DNA from: Roseiarcus sp963836695
Lineage (GTDB): Bacteria > Pseudomonadota > Alphaproteobacteria > Rhizobiales > Beijerinckiaceae
NCBI GenBank assembly: GCA_963836695.1
Contig: CAWIKX010000003.1
Coordinates: forward strand, 1-64,000
Reading direction: 5' to 3'
Length of the DNA: 64,000 nt
Below, in pieces: positions 47,300 through 55,260 of the stretch. Both the position numbers and the translations under genes were made by a program. Every line of letters starts with the position of its first letter. Positions within the stretch are counted from its first letter, which is position 1. A model generated the notes under the pieces. That model worked only from the letters and a program-made list of their open reading frames with translations. It searched no databases and was not told the DNA's origin.

Positions 47300-48142
47300 T
47301 TACGGGATGATGGCGATGCCGCGTCCGGGCGCCGCGCTGCCGCCCTGAATCTTCAAGGGCAAGAACGCGAAGAGCGCCCCGCGCGGCGGCAGCTGATTCA
47401 GGTTGGCGAGCAGCTCGACGTAAATCATGCCGCGGCCCAGACCCCAAACATGCGGCGGGACGCCGTCGTGCGAGGACCCGACCGAAGCGCCGTCAAGTCC
47501 GATTGTCTTGATACCGCGGCTGAATAGCAGCTCGAGTGTCGGAACGCCCGGCGATGGCCAGCCCGGCCCGGACTTGAGCACGACCGAATCCATGGCGTAC
47601 TTGCTGCCTTCTGGCCCACGCACATAGTGCTTGTCCCAGTCCGACCGGAACAGGACGATCTCGCCCGGCTGGAGCCGGCCGTGTTTGGCTTCCCATTCGG
47701 TGATGTGCTTCGGGGCGATCTCTGGGCTGACCCCAGGTCCCCCGGTGTCGGTCAGAGCGGTCACATCGATCACAGCGGCCGCGCCGATCAGATCGGTCAG
47801 GGCGAGCTGTTCGACGGTGACCTTGCCAATCTCCGCCGCGTTGGGAAGACCCGAACCGGGCGGCGGGATGAAGTGCGCTGGGGCGTCCACGTGGGTGCCC
47901 GCATGTTCGTCGACGGTCAAGACGGCGGTGTGATACGGGCCGCGAGAACCAGATAGCGGCTGGCCGGGCGCTGCCTGATCCTTGAAGTAGTTGAACAGTT
48001 TGCGCTGGAACGGCATGTGGGTCGGCCAGCTGCCAGGTAAATCCTCGGCAAGCGGCACGGACAGGTCAACGACCTTGCCGGATTTTACCAGGCCGAGCAA
48101 CGCGGCCAGCGCGGAAGCATCACTCGCCATGGCTTGGCTCAT
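47300..48142 (-). CDS. Cyclase family protein (kynurenine-formamidase-like)
   Basis: A 280-residue metal-dependent hydrolase of the 'putative cyclase' family. It has the metal-binding DEHAGTHVDAPAHFIPPPGS near residue 78. VVDLSVPLAEDLPGSWPTHM is near the start and SSHDGVPPHVWGLGRGMIYV near 228. The H-x-G-T-H-x-D-x-P-x-H motif is intact. Relatives include bacterial kynurenine formamidase and isatin hydrolase. This one is longer than KynB (about 210), closer to isatin-hydrolase-like proteins. It appears monocistronic and converges on bolA. Confidence 0.87.
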   Translation of the reverse strand: MSQAMASDASALAALLGLVKSGKVVDLSVPLAEDLPGSWPTHMPFQRKLFNYFKDQAAPGQPLSGSRGPYHTAVLTVDEHAGTHVDAPAHFIPPPGSGLPNAAEIGKVTVEQLALTDLIGAAAVIDVTALTDTGGPGVSPEIAPKHITEWEAKHGRLQPGEIVLFRSDWDKHYVRGPEGSKYAMDSVVLKSGPGWPSPGVPTLELLFSRGIKTIGLDGASVGSSHDGVPPHVWGLGRGMIYVELLANLNQLPPRGALFAFLPLKIQGGSAAPGRGIAIIP

Positions 48143-48305
48143 CCATCGAGTTCAGTCGAGCGACGCCCGACGGGGCCGGAGCGCCCGATCGTTGCTTTAG
48201 CCGCTCATTCGGCCGGGGTTTGAAGCTTTTAGAGGCGAAGCGCAACGGCATTCAGCACGAGCGTTGGCTTCCCGAATACCGACGTCCCTGGGAGCGACTG
48301 TCCAG

Positions 48306-48725
48306 TTACGCACCCTCGGGCTTCTGGATCGACGCCGGGTCCATCCACATGATCTCCCAGACGTTGCCGTCGGGATCCTCGACGCTGCGGCCGAACATGA
48401 ACCCATGGTCCTGCGGCGGATTGGGATCGGCGCGGCCTCCGGCGCTGCTCGACCGTTCCAGGGTCGCGTTGACGTCGTCGCGGCTGTCAGCGCTGAGCGC
48501 GATGAGCGCTTGACTCTCGCGCCGCGCGTCGCCGATCGGACGCTTGGTGAACTGGCGATAGTGCTCGTGGGTCAAGAGCATGACGACGATCGTGTCCGAA
48601 AGCATCATGCAGGACGACTGATCCCCCGAGAATTGCGGGTTCAACTTGCCGCCGAGCGCCACGTAGAACGCGGTTGACGCTTTGAGGTCGCGCACCGGCA
48701 GGTTGACGAAAATCATTTTGGCCAT
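48306..48725 (-). CDS. VOC family protein
   Basis: A 139-residue VOC protein: MAKMIFVNLPVRDLKASTAF and YVALGGKLNPQFSGDQSSCM at the N-terminus, then the end SVEDPDGNVWEIMWMDPASI. The DPDGNxWE ending is typical of the PhnB/glyoxalase-like group. Start ATG 48725 has AAGGGG 7 nt upstream. It is divergent from the MarR gene across a 109-nt gap with palindromic operators, so it is very likely controlled by that regulator. Relatives often act in resistance to or metabolism of small electrophiles; the substrate is unknown. Confidence 0.87.
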   Translation of the reverse strand: MAKMIFVNLPVRDLKASTAFYVALGGKLNPQFSGDQSSCMMLSDTIVVMLLTHEHYRQFTKRPIGDARRESQALIALSADSRDDVNATLERSSSAGGRADPNPPQDHGFMFGRSVEDPDGNVWEIMWMDPASIQKPEGA

Positions 48726-48763
48726 AACCATTCCCCTTTTCCGCAAGCGCGAAGTCTGATAAT

Positions 48764-48812
48764 TTTACTCGCCGTTGAGTGAGTAAATGCAATATCTCTT
48801 GATGTCAAGAGA
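48764..48812. promoter_or_regulatory. Two palindromic operators in the VOC/MarR divergent promoter
   Basis: TTTACTC (48764-48770) and GAGTAAA (48781-48787) form a 7-bp inverted repeat with a 10-nt centre. TCTCTTGA-TG-TCAAGAGA (48795-48812) is a perfect 8-bp inverted repeat. The second closely resembles the CTTGA-N2-TCAAG operators bound by MarR-family regulators. Both lie between the divergent starts, so binding of the MarR protein could repress both genes. Confidence 0.65.
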
Positions 48813-48834
48813 CTTTATATCGAGATAGCTCGGG

Positions 48835-49317
48835 ATGGATCGCGCCGACCTTGCCGTTGAACAATGGGCCCGCGAGCGACCCGATTTGCGCACGCTGCCG
48901 ATGTCGCTTTTCGGCCGCTTGAGCGAGGCCGCCGAGCGGGTAATGCGCGAGCACATAAATCCTCTGTTCGCCAAAGCTGGCTTGCAGGCGGGCGAATTTG
49001 ACGTGCTCGCGACGCTGCGCCGCTCGGGCGAACCCTATACGCTCTCGCCCACGCAGCTTTACGAAGCCACAATGATTTCCTCTGGCGGCATGACCGACCG
49101 GCTCGATCGGCTGGAGCGCGCCGGGCTCGTGGTGCGCCGCCCCGACCCCAACGACCGCCGCGGCAAACTGATCGTACTCACTGACAGAGGCAAGCGCCTG
49201 ATCGACGAGGCGATCGGCCGCCATGTTGCCAACGAGGAGCGGCTTTTGCTGTCTCTGACCCAGGCCGAGCAGGAAGCGCTGAGCGCCCTCCTCAAGAAGC
49301 TGATCGCCGGGCTCTAG
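48835..49317 (+). CDS. MarR-family transcriptional regulator
   Basis: A 160-residue MarR-type winged-helix regulator. The helices FGRLSEAAERVMREHINPLF and KAGLQAGEFDVLATLRRSGE precede the recognition region SPTQLYEATMISSGGMTDRL. DRLERAGLVVRRPDPNDRRG follows, the wing with the D-x-R-[GS] signature, and then the dimerisation helices. No Cys of the OhrR peroxide-sensing type is present near the N-terminus, so a ligand-sensing MarR is more likely than an oxidant sensor. The ATG is 23 nt after the palindrome, consistent with autoregulation. Confidence 0.92.
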   Translation: MDRADLAVEQWARERPDLRTLPMSLFGRLSEAAERVMREHINPLFAKAGLQAGEFDVLATLRRSGEPYTLSPTQLYEATMISSGGMTDRLDRLERAGLVVRRPDPNDRRGKLIVLTDRGKRLIDEAIGRHVANEERLLLSLTQAEQEALSALLKKLIAGL

Positions 49318-49426
49318 GGTTGCGGCCGCGATCCGAACGCGGGGTTTCGGCTGAACTCGCCATTGCGCGCGTCTCGATGATTTAACGTCCACTCTGTGCT
49401 AACTTCAAAAGCCGGAGCGCGACTTA

Positions 49427-49855
49427 ATGAGCGAGACCCGGAAGCTCGCGGCGATTCTGGTGTCCGACGTCGCAGGCTACAGCCGGCTCGCCGGGGCGGA
49501 TGAAGATCGCACGCTGGCGCGGCTCCGAACGCTACGCAGCGACCTGATCGACCCCATCATCTCCGTGCACCACGGGCGCATCGTCAAGCGCACGGGCGAC
49601 GGCTCGATCATCGAGTTCCGCAGCGTTGTCGACGCGGTGCGCTGTGCGGTCGAAGTCCAGACCGCTATGATCGAGCGCAACGCCGACGTGCCGTCCGAGA
49701 AGCGCATCGAGTTTCGGATAGGCGTTCATCTCGGCGACGTGGTCGAGGAGAGCGACGGCGACCTCATGGGCGACGGCGTCAACATCGCCGCGCGGCTCGA
49801 AGCATCGCGAAGCCGGGCGCGATCTGTCCGTCTGAGGACGCCTACCGCCAAGTGA
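49427..49855 (+). pseudogene. Class III adenylate cyclase, N-terminal part (frameshifted)
   Basis: 142 codons encode the cyclase catalytic domain: KLAAILVSDVAGYSRLAGAD (first metal Asp), HGRIVKRTGDGSIIEFRSVV (second metal Asp region) and IGVHLGDVVEESDGDLMGDG, then VNIAARLEA. The frame is lost near 49805. The natural continuation IAKPGAICPSEDAYRQVKGR is encoded immediately after in the next frame, which fits a single missing base (GAAG-C for GAAGG-C). The next ORF carries the rest of the protein. GGAG is upstream of ATG 49427. Either a true mutation or a one-base sequencing error; as written, only a truncated cyclase is produced. Confidence 0.85.
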
Positions 49856-51342
49856 AAGGTCGGCTCGATCTGAAGGTGAGCGACCTTGGCTTGACCCAAC
49901 TCAAGAACATCGCCGAGCCAGTGAGGGTCTATACGCTGGAAGTCGGCGCGCAGGCCCATGCGAAGTTCGCGACGCCCAGCGGGACGGCTGGACCCTCTGC
50001 GGCGCGCGCGCCGAGGAAGCGCTCAGGGTTGGTGCTGTCGGCTTTTGCAATCGCCCTCTTGCTTGCCGCGGGCGCCGCCGCCTGGCATTTCGTCGGTGCC
50101 AACCGATCGGCGCCCATCGCATCGACGCCGTCGGCCGAAGCCGCGCATCTCTCCATCGTTGTGCTGCCGTTCATCAACCTTTCCGGCGACCCATCGCAAG
50201 ACTATTTCGCCGACGGTATTACGGAGAATCTCACCACCGACCTATCTCGTCTCAGCGGATCCTTCGTCGTCGCGCGCAACACCGCCTTTGCCTTCAAGGG
50301 CAAGAATGCCGACGCCAGGGAGATCGGCAAGGAGCTGGGCGTCCGTTACGTGCTGGAAGGTTCGGTACAACGTGACCAGACCCGCGTCCGGGTCAACGCC
50401 CAACTCATCGACGCCGAGACTGGCGGTCATCTCTGGGCGGAGCGTTTCGAGAAACCTCTCGCCGATCTGTTTGATCTGCAAGACGAGATCGTTGCCAGCC
50501 TCGCCAGCCAATTGCGCGCCGAGTTGATCACCAACGAGGCTCGACGCGCGGAGCGGACGCCAAATCCTGATTCGATGGATCTCTATTTTCAGGGAATGGC
50601 GTGGTTCAACAAGGGGCGAAATCCCGTCGATATCGCCCGCGCGCGTGGTTTCTTCGAGCATGCATTGGCGCTTGATCCCGAAAATCTCGACGCAGTCGTC
50701 GGAAGGGCGTGTGCTGATGCTCAGGCGGCGACCGGCTATTACGTGGACGACAGGGCCGAACGCCTCGGCTCAGTTGAGGCGAACCTGAATCGAGTGCTGT
50801 CACAGTCGCCAAACAACGCGCGGGCGCACTACTGTCTGGGCAGGGTCGAGGTGATGACCAAGCGCGGGGCCCAAGGCATTGCGGAAAGTGAGCGCGCGCT
50901 AGCGTTGAATCCGAATTTGGCTTCGGCGCACGCGCTGATCGGTCTCGCAAAATTGTTTGACGGTCATCCCGAGGAAACTGAGAGCCATGAACTTGAAGCG
51001 TTGCGCGTCAGTCCTTACGATACGGAAGCCGATGTTTGGGTAGCCTATATCGCCCTCGCCAAGCGGTATCTCGGCGATTATGAGGGGGCGCTCAGCTTGT
51101 ATCGTCGCGCGGAGGAACTGACCCCAAACTATCAAACCGGACGTTTCAATACGGCTGCTGATCTAGTGGAGTTGGGGCGACTCGATGAAGCGCGGGCCGA
51201 AGCCCAAGCTGGGCTTGCCCTCAATCCCGGGTTCAATCTCCGGCGCTATCGAGACGGCGCTCAAAGCGACAATCCAGTTTTCTTGAAAGGGCGCGAGCGG
51301 ATCATCGAGGACATGCGAAAGGCCGGGGTGCCGGAGGGGTGA
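49852..51342 (+). pseudogene. Adenylate cyclase C-terminal part: membrane segment, TolB-like and TPR
   Basis: 496 codons that continue the cyclase gene. After the last cyclase residues (LGLTQLKNIAEPVRVYTLEV) comes a transmembrane helix (LVLSAFAIALLLAAGAAAWH). A TolB-N-like domain follows (IVVLPFINLSGDPSQDYFAD, then GITENLTTDLSRLSGSFVVA), and then TPR repeats (for example ARAHYCLGRVEVMTKRGAQG). This is the common rhizobial cyclase-TPR architecture of about 600-640 residues. GTG 49852 could restart translation, overlapping the first part's stop (GTGA), so a membrane TPR protein might still be made. No promoter of its own is seen. Confidence 0.85.
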
Positions 51343-51419
51343 GCCTTCCGACTACGATCCACCTTCCGGCCAGATACCTGCGCGGACCACTTCACCGACG
51401 ACCAAGGAAAGAGCGCTTT

Positions 51420-52109
51420 ATGAAAGTCCTGATGGTTCTGACTTCTCACGACCAGCTCGGCAATACGGGTCGCAAAACCGGCTTCTGGCTGGAGGAGCTC
51501 GCCGCGCCCTACTACGTTTTCAAGGATGCTGGCGCCCAGATCACCCTCGCATCGCCGAAGGGCGGTCGCCCGCCGCTCGATCCAAAAAGCAACGAGCCGG
51601 ACTTCCAGACGGATATCACGCGGCGGTTCGAAAAGGACGCCGCAGCCAACTCTGAGCTGGACAAGACGTTGCGCCTCGATAGCGTCAAGCAGGATGACTA
51701 CGACACTGTCTTCTATCCCGGCGGCCATGGGCCAATGTGGGACGTCGCCGAGGACAAGAACTCGATCAAGCTGTTGGAATCCTTTGTCGGCGCCGGCAAG
51801 ACATTCGCGGTGGTCTGCCACTCAACCGGAGCGCTGCACCGCGTCAAGACGCCGGACGGCAAGTTCCTTGTCGAGGGCAAGACGGTGACCGGATTCACCA
51901 ACGGCGAGGAAGACGCGGTACAATTGACGAAGGTGGTGCCCTTCCTTGTCGAGGACGAAATGATGAAACTCGGCGCCACGTTTTCCAAAGTCAAGGACTG
52001 GGGCGTTCACACAGTCGCCGATGGCCAGCTGATCACCGGCCAGAACCCGGCCTCGTCTGGACCTGCCGCGAGACTTCTCATCGACACGCTGAACAAGAAG
52101 GCGAAATAG
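51420..52109 (+). CDS. DJ-1/PfpI family (type 1 glutamine amidotransferase-like) protein
   Basis: A 229-residue DJ-1/PfpI superfamily protein close to the Hsp31-like group. It has VLMVLTSHDQLGNTGRKTGF and WLEELAAPYYVFKDAGAQIT, then VFYPGGHGPMWDV. The nucleophile elbow is FAVVCHSTGAL, with Cys then His. GFTNGEEDAVQLTKVVPFLV follows. Known members act as glyoxalase III-type enzymes or chaperones that handle methylglyoxal-modified targets. ATG 51420 has AAGGAAAG upstream; the 27 upstream in-frame codons show no similarity. Its stop abuts the convergent PEP-CTERM gene. Confidence 0.9.
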   Translation: MKVLMVLTSHDQLGNTGRKTGFWLEELAAPYYVFKDAGAQITLASPKGGRPPLDPKSNEPDFQTDITRRFEKDAAANSELDKTLRLDSVKQDDYDTVFYPGGHGPMWDVAEDKNSIKLLESFVGAGKTFAVVCHSTGALHRVKTPDGKFLVEGKTVTGFTNGEEDAVQLTKVVPFLVEDEMMKLGATFSKVKDWGVHTVADGQLITGQNPASSGPAARLLIDTLNKKAK

Positions 52110-52703
52110 TCAGGCCCGCTGGATCCGTTGCGCGGACTCGCCGCGCGCCGGCGAGGCCCGATAGGCCGCAAAGCCGAGCACCATCATGGCCCAAGTCGAG
52201 AGCTCGGGAACTGCGGTATCCGCTGTCTCCGTCAGGGAACCGGAAGTGAGGCTCCATTCGAGGGCGCCACTTTGCGAGCGAACATTGGTATTGGTCGACA
52301 ACGAGCCGCCCGTGTAGCCTATCAAAGAGCCCGCCGTCGGGGTGGAAAAGATCAAAGCCGTTTCGGACGTAAAGACCCGGGCGGTTGAAATCTCAAGATC
52401 AGTGAGGCCCGAACTGGTATGTAGCGCCAGTGGAGCAGTAAAAGGACCCGCGCTAGGGGAGAAACCCGTCGCGGTGACAATCGCTGAGACGACAACCCCT
52501 GTCGCGTTGTTTATAACAATCCCGCCCCCGAGAACGCATCCTGCCGGTGCGCACAACTCCGGGGGAGGCAGGTGTGGCAGCGAAACCGGAGACAGCGTTC
52601 CCGACACCTGGAGAGTAGCGATATCAGCGTGGGCCGTCGCCTCACCCATGCCGACAATCGCGGCGAAGACCATGCCGGCGCAAAGCAGTTCCGCTCTTTT
52701 CAT
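52110..52703 (-). CDS. PEP-CTERM sorting domain protein
   Basis: A 197-residue exported protein. A signal peptide (RAELLCAGMVFAAIVGMGEA, cleavage near AHA) precedes a Thr/Ser/Gly-rich beta domain (about 28-160). The C-terminus AVPELSTWAMMVLGFAAYRA followed by Arg-rich residues is a PEP-CTERM signal: the PE box, a short membrane helix and a basic tail. Such proteins are processed by an exosortase and belong to surface or exopolysaccharide systems. No exosortase (EpsH/XrtA) gene is in the window. Its stop directly abuts the DJ-1 gene stop. Substrate or role unknown. Confidence 0.8.
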   Translation of the reverse strand: MKRAELLCAGMVFAAIVGMGEATAHADIATLQVSGTLSPVSLPHLPPPELCAPAGCVLGGGIVINNATGVVVSAIVTATGFSPSAGPFTAPLALHTSSGLTDLEISTARVFTSETALIFSTPTAGSLIGYTGGSLSTNTNVRSQSGALEWSLTSGSLTETADTAVPELSTWAMMVLGFAAYRASPARGESAQRIQRA

Positions 52704-52766
52704 TGTCCGCCCCGCTAAAGCGTTTCGACCTCGAGGGCATCACCTCGTCTGCGCAATGTCAACCGG

Positions 52767-53150
52767 CTAAAACGAGTGGATTGCGAGCCCAAGGCGCCGC
52801 GCGTCTTCTGAGACAGCTTGGTCATTGCTGTGCGTGGTGATCAGGCGGTAGCGGCCGGGAGCGTCGCCGAAGCCGGTCGCGGAGAGGATTGTCGGGGTCG
52901 TGAATTCGGCCTGGCCGCCTTCGGTCTTCCAGATGCGCTCGTGCGCCGAATTGCCACGATAGAAGCCGCCTGGCGTCCATATCTTATCGTTGAAGCCTTG
53001 GAACTCGTCCGCGCAAGTCTCGGCGATGCAATCGCGGATGCGGGAATAGTCGCCGACCCAATCGTCCCATCTCGCCTTCGGATTGGCGGGTAGCGCCACT
53101 TTGGCGATTTCCGCGACGATGGCGACCTCGGATTTGAGATGCGAGAGCAT
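52767..53150 (-). pseudogene. C-terminal fragment of an FdhF/YdeP-type molybdopterin oxidoreductase
   Basis: 127 codons resemble the last domain of YdeP-like formate-dehydrogenase-related oxidoreductases (about 760 residues). They read DWVGDYSRIRDCIAETCADE, FQGFNDKIWTPGGFYRGNSA and RIWKTEGGQAEFTTP, then a diverged end after RYRLITTHSNDQ. The first codons (MLSHLK) begin 3 bases from the IS630 left end at 53153, so the upstream part was probably removed by the insertion. The C-terminus also departs from the family after THSNDQ, which suggests a further frameshift. No catalytic Cys/Sec or cluster domain remains. Non-functional remnant. Confidence 0.75.
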
Positions 53151-53152
53151 CA

Positions 53153-54202
53153 GACGGTCAGATTGAATCGCTAGGGATTCCGGCGGGGAGGAGAATGGGA
53201 TTCACTTCCGGATTGGAGGTGATTTGCGATGCCGAAGCCCTATTCGCTGGATCTTCGCGAGCGTGTGGTGAGATATGTTGAGGCTGGGCGTTCACGGTGT
53301 GCGGCGGCGGCCCATTTCAGAGTGTCGCCCTCCTTTGTCATCGATTTGATGACGGCTTTTCGCGAGCGCGGGTCGGTTACGCCCAAGGTGCTCGGCGGCT
53401 TGCGACACAGCAAGCTCGATCCGCATCGCGTCTTCATCTTGCGCCGCGTGGCGGAGAAGGACGACATCAGCATGCCGGAGCTGGCCGGTGAACTCCATGC
53501 CGCCAGCGGAGCGAAAGCCGACCCCGCCTCGCTGTCGCGCTGGCTGATCCGCAACGGCCTGAGCTTTAAAAAAAGCCTTCAGGCGAGCCGAATGCGATCG
53601 GCCCGACGTGCGCCAGGCGCGCGAGGCGTGGAAGGCTGAACGACAGCCTAAGATGCGGACCGAGCCGCATAGGCTGGTGTTCATCGATGAAACGGGAACC
53701 ATCCTTCGACAGGCTCAGGACAAAGATGACCCGAGCGCGCGACGCTGCGAGAGGGGCGAGCGCCTTCGCTCCAAGGTCCCCTTTGGCCATTGGAAGACCC
53801 AGACTTTCGTCGCCGGGCTGCGCTGCGGCGCCCTGACCGCGCCGTGGGTCATCGACGCGCCGATGGATCGGGCGATCTTCGAGACCTACGTGCGCACCCA
53901 GCTAGTCCCAACGCTGCAAGAAGGCGACATCGTCATCTTGGACAATCTGCCCGCCCACAAAAGCCCGACCGCCGAGCAAGCCATCCGCGAGCGGGCGCTT
54001 GGCTCATGTTTCTGCCGCTCTAGAGCCCCGACCTTAATCCAATCGAAATGGCCTTCGCCAAACTCAAGGCGCATCTGCGCGCCATGGCCATGCGCACCAT
54101 CGACGAACTCTGGAAAGCCATCCGGCAAATCTGCGATCTCTTCACCCCAGAAGAATGTGCAAACTACTTCAAAGCCGCAGGATATGGATTTAAATGACCG
54201 TC
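53153..54202 (+). mobile_element. IS630-family insertion sequence (degenerate)
   Basis: About 1.05 kb, bounded by GACGGTCA (53153-53160) and its complement TGACCGTC (54195-54202). The ends extend imperfectly inward (GACGGTCAGATTGAATC against GACGGTCATTTAAATCC). It encloses one frameshifted IS630 transposase. IS630 elements normally sit at TA targets; I do not see a clear TA duplication, so the exact ends are approximate. The left end directly abuts the truncated molybdopterin oxidoreductase. Confidence 0.65.
53229..54197 (+). pseudogene. IS630-family transposase, frameshifted
   Basis: A start MPKPYSLDLRERVVRYVEAG with the helix-turn-helix HFRVSPSFVIDLMTAF leads to SRWLIRNGLSFKKSL. The frame then changes near 53590 to REAWKAERQPKMRTEPHRLV, followed by FIDETGT (first catalytic Asp). 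KVPFGHWKTQTFVAGLRCGA and IVILDNLPAHK (second Asp) follow. Near 54000 the frame shifts again to SPDLNPIEMAFAKLKAHLRA (catalytic Glu), and it ends NYFKAAGYGFK at TGA 54195-54197. An extra ILRQAQDKDDPS replaces the normal TTKMTR segment at about 53698-53730. With at least two frameshifts it is unlikely to be active. Confidence 0.85.
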
Positions 54203-54246
54203 CGGTGCTACCGCCCGATCGCCCCAATGACGGAATTGCGTTGGTG

Positions 54247-55104
54247 TCAATTCGAGAATGTGTCGCAGTCTTTGATGTCGCCGCTCTTCAGGCCCGTGGT
54301 CAGCCACTTCTGGCGTTGCGCTGAGGAGCCGTGGGTGAAGCTGTCAGGGACTGCATAGCCACGGGTGGCCGTCTGCAGCCGATCGTCGCCGATTGCTTGC
54401 GCCGTCGCCAGCGCCCTCTCGACGTCGCCTGGCTGGAGGATCTTCCATTTGTCGTTCGCATGGTTCGCCCATACGCCGGCGAGGCAATCGGCCTGCAGCT
54501 CAACCCGCACCGAAACGGCGTTGGCCTGGGTCTGGCTCACCCGCTGCTTATAATTGTCGGCCTTATCGAGAATGCCCAGCAGGTCCTGCACGTGATGGCC
54601 AATCTCGTGCGCCACGACATAGGAATAGGCGAATTCGCCGCCGCCGCCGTATTTGTTCTTCATATCGCGAAAGAACGACGTGTCGAGGTAAACTTTCTTG
54701 TCGATCGGGCAGTAGAACGGCCCCATCGCCGCCTGCGCGCCGCCGCATCCCGACCGGGTCGCCCCGTCATAGATGACGAGCGGCGCCGGCTGGTATTTGA
54801 TCCCCGCCTGCGCCGGCAGCACTTCGGCCCAGACCGCTTCGGTCCCGCCAACGACCTTGGAAAGAAAAGCGCGCATCGGGTCGTTCGAGTCAGGCGGGGC
54901 GCTTTGTGGCGGCGCGCTCTGTTGCCCGACCCCAATCATTTCGGCCCCGCTGATGAGCACCTGCGGCGAAATGCCGGTGAAATAGCTGATGGCGAAGATG
55001 ACAACGATCGCGCCGAGGCCGAGCCCGCCGGCCCCCACCGCTCCGCCGCGCTGCCCGCGCCGATCCTCGATATTCGAGGAAGACGGCATATTGTCGTATT
55101 CCAT
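54247..55104 (-). CDS. Neutral zinc metallopeptidase (YpfJ family)
   Basis: A 285-residue membrane-anchored metallopeptidase of the YpfJ/KPN_02809 family. It has an arginine/glycine-rich cytoplasmic start and one membrane helix (GLGLGAIVVIFAISYFTGIS). The extracytoplasmic domain has YCPIDKKVYLDTSFFRDM and the zinc motif VAHEIGHHVQDLLGILDKAD. The downstream glutamate region is VRVELQADCLAGVWANHAND. HExxH is intact. The substrate is unknown for the family. Start ATG 55104 or 55089 (five codons later) are both possible. Its stop lies 45 bases from the IS630 right end. Confidence 0.88.
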   Translation of the reverse strand: MEYDNMPSSSNIEDRRGQRGGAVGAGGLGLGAIVVIFAISYFTGISPQVLISGAEMIGVGQQSAPPQSAPPDSNDPMRAFLSKVVGGTEAVWAEVLPAQAGIKYQPAPLVIYDGATRSGCGGAQAAMGPFYCPIDKKVYLDTSFFRDMKNKYGGGGEFAYSYVVAHEIGHHVQDLLGILDKADNYKQRVSQTQANAVSVRVELQADCLAGVWANHANDKWKILQPGDVERALATAQAIGDDRLQTATRGYAVPDSFTHGSSAQRQKWLTTGLKSGDIKDCDTFSN

Positions 55105-55260
55105 GACTAAACTCCGAACAAAGCCGGTTAACGTATTTTAACGATCCTATCAGACAAAGCGTTGACGGAGTAGCGGCTCCCCGCTCCGACGCGCCGCAAG
55201 GCTTTATTTAGGTTTTTGCCAGACAATGTCTGGAATTTCGCTCGCAAAGGCTGGGCGCCC

